Shown: positions 25,851 to 33,893 of the stretch, in pieces | How the letters are laid out: every line of letters begins with the position of its first letter | Position numbering within the stretch: the first letter of the stretch is position 1 | Source of the DNA: Pseudomonas nabeulensis | Lineage (GTDB): Bacteria; Pseudomonadota; Gammaproteobacteria; Pseudomonadales; Pseudomonadaceae | DNA length: 64,000 nucleotides | Reading direction: 5' to 3' | Assembly: GCF_004682045.1 (NCBI RefSeq) | Contig: NZ_QUZT01000031.1 | Location: 1 to 64,000, forward strand | Position numbers and translations under genes: made by a program | Notes under the pieces: model-generated | Told to the model about the DNA's origin: nothing | Database searches by the model: none | Seen by the model: only the letters and a program-made list of their open reading frames with translations

Positions 25851-25870
25851 AACTGTCCAAACGGTCAGTT
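25851..25870. promoter_or_regulatory. TetR-operator-like dyad
   Basis: AACTGTCCAAACGGTCAGTT has 7 of 8 outer positions in perfect dyad symmetry. The shape resembles operators of TetR-family regulators. No TetR gene lies in the window. It might act on gltP (220 bases upstream of its start) or on an unrecognised transcript to the right. Confidence 0.4.
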
Positions 25871-26109
25871 CAAATGCGACAAATTGTCCGGCAAAGATGC
25901 CGTGAACCTGCCAAACCCGGCTCGCTCAGAGAATCAGGACGTCTTCGATAGGCTGGCAGAAATGCCTGAGATTTCAGTGGACTCTTGTCAGAAATGTCCT
26001 ATAGCTCAGGCAAAAATTTATCGATAGGTGGTCACCCCGACACAACAGGAAATGGTTGGGGATGAGCAAAAATGAAATTTGCGGCTACGGGAGGTATGAA
26101 GGGCGATCA

Positions 26110-26358
26110 ATGAGAGTCACAAGCCCGTCGCAAGTTCAGCAAGCCGTGAGCTTGTGAACCTGCGTCGCAGCTTTTCGCCTGACCCGGCCCTTGCGCAGGC
26201 ACTCCCTGTGCCCGTAGGTCACGCCGATCCCATTTGATCAGAGCAACCCGGCCCCCTGGTCATGCACCCCTCTTGGCGAGCGGTGCAGACAGAAAGAAGC
26301 GAGGGCTTCTTTCTATGGACGCTGGGTTCGTAGACGACAGTCGCGTCGGACGAACCCT
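26110..26358. ncRNA. Candidate structured RNA, unidentified
   Basis: Four inverted repeats follow each other: TCACAAGC...GCTTGTGA (26117-26157), GGCAC...GTGCC (26198-26212), AGAAAGAAGC-GAGG-GCTTCTTTCT (26291-26314) and GGGTTCGT...ACGAACCC (26324-26357). The last one overlaps the stop codon of the Ivy gene on the other strand. I could not match it to 6S, tmRNA, RNase P, a known riboswitch or a known Pseudomonas sRNA, and the direction is open. Confidence 0.35.
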
Positions 26359-26824
26359 AGTACCAATTCGGATCTTTCTTAAGCTGCTCCATCAGCAGCT
26401 TCTGCATGCCTTCATCCGGCTTACCGATAAAACGGTAATCGGCGTGCCGCGTTGGAGATTTATCCGCCGGCAGACCGGCCGGGACCTCCACCAACATCGC
26501 GTAGGCATCTTTCTTGTCGAGGCTGAAAGCAACGATCAGGCGCTTGTTCAGGCAGGTGTCCGCAGTTTCGCAGAGTGGCCCGACCAAGTACTTGTCGCCG
26601 TCCTCTTCCACGGCATTCATTTGTTCGGCCGTACCCGACAGGTTCATCACCCATTCGGGCAGGCGCTCTTCTTTCTTCACCACGTCTTGCCAGGCTTCGC
26701 GGTACTGCGGGTCCGCGCTGAGCAATTCGTTGACCCGGGATTGGCCGTCGTTGGCGGCCATCGCCAAGCCGCTGCCGCCCAAGAGCAGGGCGGCAGCCAT
26801 GGCTTTAAAGGACAAGGAGGTCAT
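26357..26824 (-). CDS. Ivy-family inhibitor of vertebrate lysozyme
   Basis: Protein of 155 aa with a signal peptide (to about residue 23, GLAMA). The mature part has the Ivy pattern: GPLCETADTC (Cys85 and Cys91, a likely disulfide loop equal to the inhibitory CKPHDC loop of E. coli Ivy) followed by LNKRLIVAFSLDKKDAYAMLVEVP. It should block C-type lysozymes in the periplasm, and perhaps restrain the cell's own lytic enzymes. The loop lacks the lysozyme-plugging His of E. coli Ivy, so strength and target are uncertain. The ATG at 26824 follows GAGG; the DUF1328 gene ends two bases upstream. Confidence 0.85.
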   Translation of the reverse strand: MTSLSFKAMAAALLLGGSGLAMAANDGQSRVNELLSADPQYREAWQDVVKKEERLPEWVMNLSGTAEQMNAVEEDGDKYLVGPLCETADTCLNKRLIVAFSLDKKDAYAMLVEVPAGLPADKSPTRHADYRFIGKPDEGMQKLLMEQLKKDPNWY

Positions 26825-26826
26825 AT

Positions 26827-26991
26827 TCAGCCTCGGCCGCGACGACCAAAGAAGAACGAAGCAATGAACATCACCAGGAAGACGACGAACAGGATCTTGG
26901 CGATCCCCGTGGCGGTGCCCGCGATACCACCGAAGCCCAGGACTGCAGCCACAATGGCGATGATCAGAAATGTGATTGCCCAACTCAACAT
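26827..26991 (-). CDS. DUF1328 small membrane protein (YtjA-like)
   Basis: Protein of 54 aa with two hydrophobic helices (MLSWAITFLIIAIVAAVLGFGGIAG, then ILFVVFLVMFIASFFFG) and a basic GRRGRG tail. It is a clear DUF1328 member. AAGGAG precedes the ATG and TATAAA lies about 20 bases further upstream, a possible -10. It is probably cotranscribed with the Ivy gene. Members are often stress-induced; the function is unknown. Confidence 0.88.
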   Translation of the reverse strand: MLSWAITFLIIAIVAAVLGFGGIAGTATGIAKILFVVFLVMFIASFFFGRRGRG

Positions 26992-27070
26992 GGTGATTCT
27001 CCTTACGCTTTTATAGAGGTAACAGCGGTAGTGCCGTACGGGCGCTAAGTGCAAGCGACCGCTTTCTTGC

Positions 27071-27355
27071 CTAAAACACCCAACGCTCTTGCGCAGGCAG
27101 CTCGCCCAAGGTGGAATCCTGGTCGGCAACGCGCAGTTGCGGGGCGGTTGAATCGGCAGACGCACTGCCAATCGAACTGAAATGGGTCTGGATCATCACC
27201 GGACGTTCGAATTGCGGGACTTGCTGCGGACTCTGCTGCCAATGTTGCAATTGCTGGCCGCCAATCAGCGTGACCATCAGGGCCAGGCTCGCAAACAGGC
27301 CTTGTTGCAGGCGCAGTGGCGATACACGCAATTGGCTGAGGCTTTGGCGAGTCAT
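27071..27355 (-). CDS. Small single-pass membrane protein
   Basis: Protein of 94 aa. A basic N-terminus (SQLRVSPLRLQQG) precedes one hydrophobic helix (about 20-35) and a Gln/Ser-rich hydrophilic tail, probably periplasmic. CGGGAG lies upstream of the ATG at 27355. I do not recognise a family. It is divergent from algB across 377 bases and upstream of the DUF1328/ivy pair on the same strand, with its own 79-base gap. Confidence 0.68.
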   Translation of the reverse strand: MTRQSLSQLRVSPLRLQQGLFASLALMVTLIGGQQLQHWQQSPQQVPQFERPVMIQTHFSSIGSASADSTAPQLRVADQDSTLGELPAQERWVF

Positions 27356-27732
27356 GCTGCTGTTCTCCCGCATTCTGATTATTCGTTGGGAGAGCTATTG
27401 CAGAGCGCATGCCAGCTTTTTTACAAAATAAAACCTAATAAAATCAGTAGTTTATATATTTTGATTCGATTCATTGCCCAGCATCCTGCACGATGCCCCC
27501 ATGAGGGCCGTGCGAAATGCACGATGGCCAGCGGTCGGATCAAGGGATCGAATCGGATGGGGATGCTGCCGAAGTGGCAAGACGGCATGAAAACGCCACC
27601 AGCGGGGGCTTTGTAGGAAGGGACGCAGATTCCTGCACGACGTCGCCTTTTATCGATCAGAATAAACCATGCAACTTGCCCGATTATTCCGGGACTAAAC
27701 ACCATCATTCATAGTTAAGGAGCGCGGGACAG
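27356..27732. other. Intergenic region upstream of algB
   Basis: No credible gene is present; the short frames on both strands lack ribosome binding sites and family resemblance. It should carry the algB-kinB promoter. AAGGAG lies 10 bases before the algB ATG. I see no -24/-12 sigma-54 element. Confidence 0.6.
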
Positions 27733-29079
27733 ATGGAATCAGCCAAGGAACTTCAAGGCCGCATTCTTTTAGTGGATGACGAATCCGCGATCCTCCGCAC
27801 CTTCCGTTATTGCCTGGAAGATGAAGGCTACACCGTCGCTACCGCCAACAGTGCCGCCCAGGCTGACGCACTGATGCAACGCCAAGTGTTCGACCTGTGC
27901 TTCCTGGACCTGCGCCTGGGTGAGGATAACGGGCTGGATGTGCTGGCCCAGATGCGCGTCCAGGCACCGTGGATGCGCGTGGTGATCGTCACCGCGCATT
28001 CGGCGGTCGATACCGCAGTCGATGCGATTCAGGCCGGCGCTGCCGACTATCTGGTCAAGCCTTGCAGCCCAGACCAGTTGCGCCTCGCCACGGCCAAGCA
28101 GTTGGAGGTACGCCAACTTTCGGCGCGCCTGGAAGCACTCGAAGGCGAAGTCCGCCAACCCAAGGACGGCCTGGACTCCCATAGCCCGGCCATGAAGGTG
28201 GTGCTGGAAACCGCGCGCCAAGTGGCGGGCACTGACGCCAACATCCTCATCCTGGGTGAGTCCGGCACCGGTAAAGGTGAACTGGCCCGTGCGATTCATG
28301 GCTGGAGCAAACGCTCGAAGAAGTCCTGCGTGACCATTAACTGCCCGTCGCTGACAGCAGAGCTGATGGAGAGCGAACTGTTCGGGCATAGCCGTGGCGC
28401 GTTTACCGGGGCCAGCGAAAGCACCCTGGGTCGCGTCAACCAGGCGGATGGCGGCACCCTGTTTCTCGATGAGATCGGCGACTTTCCCCTCACGTTGCAA
28501 CCCAAGTTGCTGCGGTTCATTCAGGACAAGGAATACGAACGCGTGGGCGACCCGGTTACCCGCCGTGCCGACGTACGCATTCTCGCGGCGACCAACCTGA
28601 ACCTGGAAGACATGGTGCGCGACGGTCGCTTCCGTGAGGATTTGCTCTACCGCCTCAACGTCATCACCCTGCACCTGCCTCCGTTGCGCGAGCGCAGCGA
28701 AGACATCCTGACCCTGGCCGACCGCTTCCTGGCGCGCTTCGTCAAGGAGTACGCCCGACCGGCGCGAGGGTTCAGCGATGAAGCCCGCGAAGCGCTGCTC
28801 AACTACCGCTGGCCTGGCAATATTCGCGAACTGCGCAACGTGGTGGAGCGCGCGAGCATTATCTGCCCTCAGGAGAAGGTCGAAATCACGCACCTCGGCA
28901 TGGCCGAGCAGCCGACCAACAACGCTCCGCGTATCGGCGCGGCGTTGAGTCTGGATGAGCTGGAAAAGGCCCATATCGGCGCAGTTCTGGCCACCGCCGA
29001 TACCCTGGACCAGGCGGCCCGTACCCTCGGCATCGACGCGTCGACCCTGTACCGCAAACGCAAACAGTACAACCTGTGA
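27733..29079 (+). CDS. algB: NtrC-family response regulator AlgB
   Basis: Protein of 448 aa. A receiver domain with acidic pair Asp15/Asp16, phospho-acceptor Asp59 and Lys109 precedes an AAA+ domain with Walker A GESGTGKG (175-182), GAFTGA (222-227) and Walker B GTLFLDEIGD (241-250). The C-terminal Fis-type helix-turn-helix is at 426-448. In P. aeruginosa AlgB, partnered by KinB, controls alginate, virulence and light responses. The intact GAFTGA motif means sigma-54 contact is possible. It is followed directly by kinB. Confidence 0.97.
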   Translation: MESAKELQGRILLVDDESAILRTFRYCLEDEGYTVATANSAAQADALMQRQVFDLCFLDLRLGEDNGLDVLAQMRVQAPWMRVVIVTAHSAVDTAVDAIQAGAADYLVKPCSPDQLRLATAKQLEVRQLSARLEALEGEVRQPKDGLDSHSPAMKVVLETARQVAGTDANILILGESGTGKGELARAIHGWSKRSKKSCVTINCPSLTAELMESELFGHSRGAFTGASESTLGRVNQADGGTLFLDEIGDFPLTLQPKLLRFIQDKEYERVGDPVTRRADVRILAATNLNLEDMVRDGRFREDLLYRLNVITLHLPPLRERSEDILTLADRFLARFVKEYARPARGFSDEAREALLNYRWPGNIRELRNVVERASIICPQEKVEITHLGMAEQPTNNAPRIGAALSLDELEKAHIGAVLATADTLDQAARTLGIDASTLYRKRKQYNL

Positions 29080-29089
29080 GCGACACCTT

Positions 29090-30877
29090 ATGAAGCTCGC
29101 GATGAAACTGCGCACTCGGCTGTTCCTGAGCATTTCAGCGCTGATCACCGTCGCCTTGCTGGGTTTGATCCTGGGTTTGGTCAGCGTCATGCAAATGGCC
29201 AAGACCCAGGAGTCGTTGATTCGCAGCAACTTCGTCACCCTGGACCTGGGGCTCAAGCTGCGCCAGAGCCTGGGCGACCAGTTGATCATGATGCTCGAGG
29301 AGCGTCCGGACCCGCAGGCGTTGCAGGCGTCGAAACAACGCTATTTCGATCTGTTGGACCAAGGCATCGCCCATGAACAGAAAGACGGCAGGGGGACGGG
29401 ATTCAGCCAGGCCAAGGGCGAATACCAGAACCTGCTTGAGGCATTTGACCAATCCCAACAAACGCAGCCGCCGCCGGGGAGCAAGGAGCAGCTCACCGAA
29501 ACCTTCAACGTGCTGCGCAACGGCCTGATCGCCGAACACAAGCAGGCCCTGGAAAACATCAGCAACAGCGAGCATCAATCCCGTGAGCGCGCCTTGCTGA
29601 TTGCCGGCCTGCTCGGGCTGGTGGGGCTTGCGGTATTGATCATCGGGTTTGTCACGGCTCACGGTATCGCCCGCCGTTTCGGTGCGCCTATCGAAGCGTT
29701 GGCCAAAGCGGCGGACAAGATCGGTCAGGGAGATTTCGAAGTGACGCTGCCGATTTCTTCGGCAGCGGAAATGAACCAGCTGACCCGTCGCTTTGGCATC
29801 ATGGCCGAGGCGTTGCGCCAGCATCAGGCAACCAATGTCGACGAGTTACTGGCCGGCCAACAGCGCCTGCAAGCGGTACTCGACAGCATCGACGATGGCC
29901 TGCTGATGATTGATCGCCAGGGCCGCCTGGAACACCTCAACCCCGTGGCACAGCGCCAGCTGGGCTGGGACGAGGAGAGACTCGGCCAAGGCTTGGGTGA
30001 GGCGTTGGTACGCCCGGAACTGGACGAACAGCTGCAACTGGTCTTGCGTGGCGGCAACCTGGAACGAGCACCGGACGATCTGGAGGTGGAAGTCGAGGGC
30101 GAACTGCGCCTGCTGACCTACAGCCTGACACCCGTGAGCCACACCCAGGGGCATATCCTGGGCGCGGTGATGGTGCTGCATGACGTAACGGAACAACGCG
30201 CGTTTGAACGAGTGCGCAGTGAGTTCGTGTTGCGCGCCTCCCATGAGTTGCGCACCCCCGTAACCGGCATGCACATGGCGTTCGGGCTCTTCCGCGAACG
30301 CGCGAAATTTCCAGCGGAGTCCCGCGAAGCGGACCTGCTGGATACGGTCAATGAAGAAATGCAGCGGCTGATGCAGTTGATCAACGATCTGCTCAACTTC
30401 TCGCGCTACCAGAACGGCCTGCAGAAACTCACCCTGGGGCCCTGCGATGTCACCGACCTGCTTGAACATGCTCGTGCGCGTTTTGCAGAGCCCGCCAATG
30501 CGCAACACATCGAACTGCTCGTAGAAGCGCAGTCCGACTTGCCCAGGTTGTACGCCGACCAGCCGCAATTGGAGCGCGTGCTCGACAACCTGTTGGGCAA
30601 CGCCTTGCGCCACACCGCCGACGGCGGGCAGATTCGCCTGCAGGCGCGTCGACATGGCGAGCGGGTGATCATCAGCGTCGAGGACAACGGCGAAGGCATC
30701 GCCTATGGCCAACAGGGGCGGATTTTCGAACCTTTCGTGCAAGTCGGTCGCAAGAAAGGCGGCGCCGGCCTGGGGCTGGCGCTGTGCAAGGAGATCGTGC
30801 AACTGCACGGCGGCCGCATGGGTGTGTATTCACGGCCGGGGCAGGGGACGCAGTTCTATATGGCGTTGCCGCTCTAA
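29090..30877 (+). CDS. kinB: Sensor histidine kinase KinB
   Basis: Protein of 595 aa, equal to P. aeruginosa KinB. Two membrane helices (about 9-33 and 168-190) flank a periplasmic domain; then come HAMP, PAS (about 255-370), HisKA with SHELRTP (His385, Pro390) and an ATPase domain with the DNGEGI and GLGLALCKEI boxes. His385 is the phosphorylated residue and Pro390 is needed for phosphatase activity in the P. aeruginosa protein. The ATG at 29090 is chosen; one at 29102 is also possible. It starts 10 bases after algB. Confidence 0.96.
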   Translation: MKLAMKLRTRLFLSISALITVALLGLILGLVSVMQMAKTQESLIRSNFVTLDLGLKLRQSLGDQLIMMLEERPDPQALQASKQRYFDLLDQGIAHEQKDGRGTGFSQAKGEYQNLLEAFDQSQQTQPPPGSKEQLTETFNVLRNGLIAEHKQALENISNSEHQSRERALLIAGLLGLVGLAVLIIGFVTAHGIARRFGAPIEALAKAADKIGQGDFEVTLPISSAAEMNQLTRRFGIMAEALRQHQATNVDELLAGQQRLQAVLDSIDDGLLMIDRQGRLEHLNPVAQRQLGWDEERLGQGLGEALVRPELDEQLQLVLRGGNLERAPDDLEVEVEGELRLLTYSLTPVSHTQGHILGAVMVLHDVTEQRAFERVRSEFVLRASHELRTPVTGMHMAFGLFRERAKFPAESREADLLDTVNEEMQRLMQLINDLLNFSRYQNGLQKLTLGPCDVTDLLEHARARFAEPANAQHIELLVEAQSDLPRLYADQPQLERVLDNLLGNALRHTADGGQIRLQARRHGERVIISVEDNGEGIAYGQQGRIFEPFVQVGRKKGGAGLGLALCKEIVQLHGGRMGVYSRPGQGTQFYMALPL

Positions 30878-30884
30878 GCGCTTC

Positions 30885-30991
30885 GCTTGTTGTGGCGAGC
30901 AAGCTTGCTTGCGCTGGGGTGCGAAGCGCCCCCTGGAAGCTGGCGCCTGCTTCGCAGTCGAGCGGGAGCAAGCTCCCTCGCCACAACAAGC
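30885..30991. repeat. REP-type palindromic doublet of a second family
   Basis: GCTTGTTGTGGCGAG at the left pairs perfectly with CTCGCCACAACAAGC at the right over 15 bases. Inside are AGCAAGCTTGCT and GGAGCAAGCTCC palindromes. It differs in sequence from the main REPIN family but has the same architecture. It separates kinB from convergent ampDh2. Confidence 0.85.
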
Positions 30992-31004
30992 CAGGCTCCG
31001 CCGG

Positions 31005-31781
31005 TCAAGTGCGGTTCAAGGCCCGCAGGATCGCGGCACATTCCGCATCCGGCGTGCCGTCAAACAGCGACGGCCGGAAATGCATCTGGAACGCCGCGAT
31101 TACGTGACGTGTCGCGACATCCAGCTCACCGGTCTGCGGGGTCTGGTAGCCCAATCGGGCCAACTCTTCCTGGAACCAGGTAATGCTCGGCAGCTCACTG
31201 GCGTACTGCACCTGGAACCGCGCCACGGCCTGGGCATCGGGCCACACGCCAAGCCCTTCAGCGGCCAGGCGCTTCCACGGGAACAATGGGCCCGGATCCA
31301 ACTTGCGCAGTGGCGCGATATCGCTGTGGCCGATGATGTTCTTGGGGTCGATGCCGTTGCGCTTGCTGATGTCCTTGAGCAACACCACCAGCGACTGCAC
31401 CTGCGACTCTGAATACGGGTACCACACACGACCGGTCGGCGTGTCGCGGTAGCCGGGGTTTACGATCTCGATGCCAATGGAGCTGGAATTGAGCCAGGTG
31501 CGGCCCATCCATTCGCTTTCACCCGCGTGCCAGGCGCGCTGGCTCTCGTCGACCAACTTGTAGATGGTGGCCGAGGCGTCGTCGCCGATAAGGTAGTGGC
31601 TGCTGACCTGGCCATGGGTGAGCAAGGCCAGTGAGCGTTCAAGGTTGGTGGAGGTGTAGTGGACGATGACGAACTGCACGCGGTTGTCGTGGTTCACCGA
31701 GGGATGGCTGGTGTCCAGGCGAGGGCCGCTGGCGCAGCCGGCGAGCAGAAGAAACACAAAGGCAAAGTACAGGGATTTCAT
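31005..31781 (-). CDS. ampDh2: N-acetylmuramoyl-L-alanine amidase, lipoprotein, AmpDh2-like
   Basis: Protein of 258 aa with a lipobox LLAGC (Cys16). The amidase_2 domain has zinc ligands in IVHYT (His41) and IIGHSDIAPLRKLDPG, and the catalytic Glu in SIGIEIVNPG. The C-terminal 70 residues resemble a peptidoglycan-binding domain (LARLGYQTPQTGELD). It cleaves the amide bond between MurNAc and L-Ala in the wall from the outer membrane. Location beside kinB matches ampDh2 of P. aeruginosa, which distinguishes it from ampDh3 and cytosolic ampD. Confidence 0.92.
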   Translation of the reverse strand: MKSLYFAFVFLLLAGCASGPRLDTSHPSVNHDNRVQFVIVHYTSTNLERSLALLTHGQVSSHYLIGDDASATIYKLVDESQRAWHAGESEWMGRTWLNSSSIGIEIVNPGYRDTPTGRVWYPYSESQVQSLVVLLKDISKRNGIDPKNIIGHSDIAPLRKLDPGPLFPWKRLAAEGLGVWPDAQAVARFQVQYASELPSITWFQEELARLGYQTPQTGELDVATRHVIAAFQMHFRPSLFDGTPDAECAAILRALNRT

Positions 31782-31871
31782 GGCAGGGGGACGCTACGCT
31801 GAAGACGAGTAATGCAACAGTGTAACGTACCGCCTGCGAGCCGACGGTCAAATCACAAAATGGAACATCTT

Positions 31872-33893
31872 TTACGCCGCCTGCACCTGATTGCGCCCCG
31901 CCGCTTTGGCTCGATACAACGCCGCGTCGGCACGCTTGAGAACAGCATCGCTGCGCTCTCCGGGCTGAAACTGCGCCACGCCCATGGACACGGTGATCGT
32001 CACCGGCTCGCCCTTGAAATGAAACGGGCAGGCTTCAATCGCCGCACGCAGCCCATTGCCGACGGCCAGGGCATCGGCCAAGGAAGAATCGGGCATCAGC
32101 AGCACAAACTCTTCACCGCCAAAGCGCGCGATAAAGTCCGTCGGACGTAGCCGCTTGCGCAGCACATTGGCGATGATTTTCAGCACTTTGTCACCGGCCA
32201 GGTGGCCGTAGCCGTCGTTGATACGCTTGAAGTGGTCCAGGTCCAGCATCGCCAGAGACAGGCTGTTGCCATGCTGGTGCCAGGCGTTGACTTCCAGGTC
32301 GAGGCGCTCGCTCCACGCGGCACGGTTAGGCAGGCCGGTGAGTGGATCGATCAAGGCTTTCTGGCGCTGGACCTCCAAATGCTCACGGTAGCCCTGGGCT
32401 TCCTGCTCCATGTTCGCGACCCGCTCGGCGAGGCCTTTCAAGCGCTCAGCCACTTCTTGCTCACGCTGGTCCCGCTGCTGCTGGTGCTCGTCCATGGTAC
32501 CGAGCAGACCTTCGAGGTGGCTCTCCAGCACGTGTTTGAGACTGTCCAGGTCAGCCGCCTCCTGGACGCTGCTTTGCAGCCCGTCGACCTGTTCGCGAAT
32601 CTGCGTGTCCAGTTCCCGTGCGGCGGAGCGGCTGTCGGCATGGCCTTCGCTGGCGACCTGCAAATGGCCTTGGAAGGCTTCAAGGCGCTCATTGAGCTGC
32701 TTGAGATAGGCTTCGAATTCATGCTGACCGCTGTCGGTAATCGCCAGCATCAACACGGCCAGGTCATCCAGGATCGGCAGCAACTCGTACCAGTTCAACC
32801 CATGGGCCAGGCGCTCGCGCATGGCTTCGGCCTGAGGGCGATGGCGTTCGGGCAACGACAGCTCGTCCAGCAGGCCGAGCAGGGTGTCTTCAATGTGCTT
32901 GGCGACAGAGCTGTAGGACGGCTCCGGCGAATCCGGCAGGGAATATGGACCGTCCGATTGCAGTTCGTCGGGATCAGGCTCCTCGGCTTCCAGCACCGGC
33001 GGCAGCGACAAGCTGCCGATAGCCGTTTCAGACGGCGCCTCGGCCTGAGGCTCCGGCGCTTCGATAAACGCAGCGAGGGCACTTTCGGGCGCAGGTTCTT
33101 GCGCCTCGGGCTCAGACAGCGTGGGTTCAACACGTGCTATAGGCGCTTCAACGGGCGCCTCGTAGACAAATGTTTCACTGACGGTTTGCGCTGGCGCAGC
33201 CTCTGGTGCTTGCGCTTCTGGAACGGGCGGCGCAAAGGCGCGCAGCGCTTGCGTGAGTTCTTCGGACGGCTCGGGTGCTTGAGGTTCGGCAGCGGTTTTC
33301 AGGGCTGCGGGCTGGGGCGCAGGAATGACTGCTGGCTCTTGCGCCACCGCCTCATTCGCCTCCTCCTTGCTGCCAAACAGACGCTGTAGAAGCCCCGGGC
33401 CAGGGCGTGCAGCCTCGGCGTCCGGCTCCAGCTTATCCAGGGCCTGCCCTTGCAGGTTGCTCAATTCGCTGAGCAACAACGGAATCTCGCGGGCCTGGCT
33501 GACGCGCCCATCCAACTGCTTGGCGAAGGTTTTCAGCGGACGCGCCACCTCACGGGGCAGCGGCAGTTTTTGCAACTGAGCGACCAACGACGTGAGTGCG
33601 GTACTGATCTGGTCGACCCGGGTTTCGCGGCGCTGTTCCGAATCCAGCACAGCCTTTTCCAGGCGTGGCAGCAGGGCGGCGAGGGCGGCGTCCATGTCAT
33701 CGGTGCGCACCACGTCGCGCATTTCCTTCATGCATTGGTCGACCGCGCGGTCGGTGCCTTCGGCCGCCAGGGTGCTGCGCACCAGCCCACGGCGCAGCAA
33801 GTCGAGGCGGGCAGCCCAACGGCGCTCGAGCTTTTCTTGTTGCTCGATGCTTTTAAGGTATTTTTCTTTCCAGCGCTGGGCGTCGTCGCTCAT
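31872..33893 (-). CDS. dgcH: Diguanylate cyclase DgcH
   Basis: Protein of 673 aa. A long N-terminal part (1-500) is helical, acidic and Pro/Glu-rich in the middle (about 170-310), with several coiled-coil stretches. The C-terminal GGDEF domain (about 510-673) has GGEEF at 592-596 and the product-inhibition I-site RPTD five residues before it, so it should be active and feedback-inhibited. It makes c-di-GMP. There is no signal peptide or membrane helix. It overlaps the upstream phosphatase-fold gene by four bases. Confidence 0.92.
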   Translation of the reverse strand: MSDDAQRWKEKYLKSIEQQEKLERRWAARLDLLRRGLVRSTLAAEGTDRAVDQCMKEMRDVVRTDDMDAALAALLPRLEKAVLDSEQRRETRVDQISTALTSLVAQLQKLPLPREVARPLKTFAKQLDGRVSQAREIPLLLSELSNLQGQALDKLEPDAEAARPGPGLLQRLFGSKEEANEAVAQEPAVIPAPQPAALKTAAEPQAPEPSEELTQALRAFAPPVPEAQAPEAAPAQTVSETFVYEAPVEAPIARVEPTLSEPEAQEPAPESALAAFIEAPEPQAEAPSETAIGSLSLPPVLEAEEPDPDELQSDGPYSLPDSPEPSYSSVAKHIEDTLLGLLDELSLPERHRPQAEAMRERLAHGLNWYELLPILDDLAVLMLAITDSGQHEFEAYLKQLNERLEAFQGHLQVASEGHADSRSAARELDTQIREQVDGLQSSVQEAADLDSLKHVLESHLEGLLGTMDEHQQQRDQREQEVAERLKGLAERVANMEQEAQGYREHLEVQRQKALIDPLTGLPNRAAWSERLDLEVNAWHQHGNSLSLAMLDLDHFKRINDGYGHLAGDKVLKIIANVLRKRLRPTDFIARFGGEEFVLLMPDSSLADALAVGNGLRAAIEACPFHFKGEPVTITVSMGVAQFQPGERSDAVLKRADAALYRAKAAGRNQVQAA

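Larger units (their letters stand above)
25630..26356. other. Long intergenic region with small ORF, operator-like dyad and hairpins
   Basis: These 727 bases contain a possible 47-codon gene with its own terminator (25657-25844), an operator-like dyad (25851-25870) and, from 26110 on, a series of inverted repeats that may be a structured RNA. No large gene is present in any frame. The gltP promoter must also lie here. Confidence 0.6.

Noticed and set aside
26043..26157. Short frames of 15-31 codons before the structured region
   Set aside because: Too short, no consistent family pattern, and they run through the stem of the first inverted repeat.
26110..26358. Considered as 6S RNA, tmRNA, RNase P RNA or a glycine/FMN/TPP/cobalamin riboswitch
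   Set aside because: None of the conserved core sequences of these RNAs could be found in either direction.
27421..27714. Two short frames (one on each strand) upstream of algB
   Set aside because: Neither has a ribosome binding site, conserved pattern or terminator; the region is better explained as the algB promoter.
27769..29289. 506-codon minus-strand frame opposite algB and early kinB
   Set aside because: No ribosome binding site or family motif; algB and kinB fill the other strand with intact motifs.
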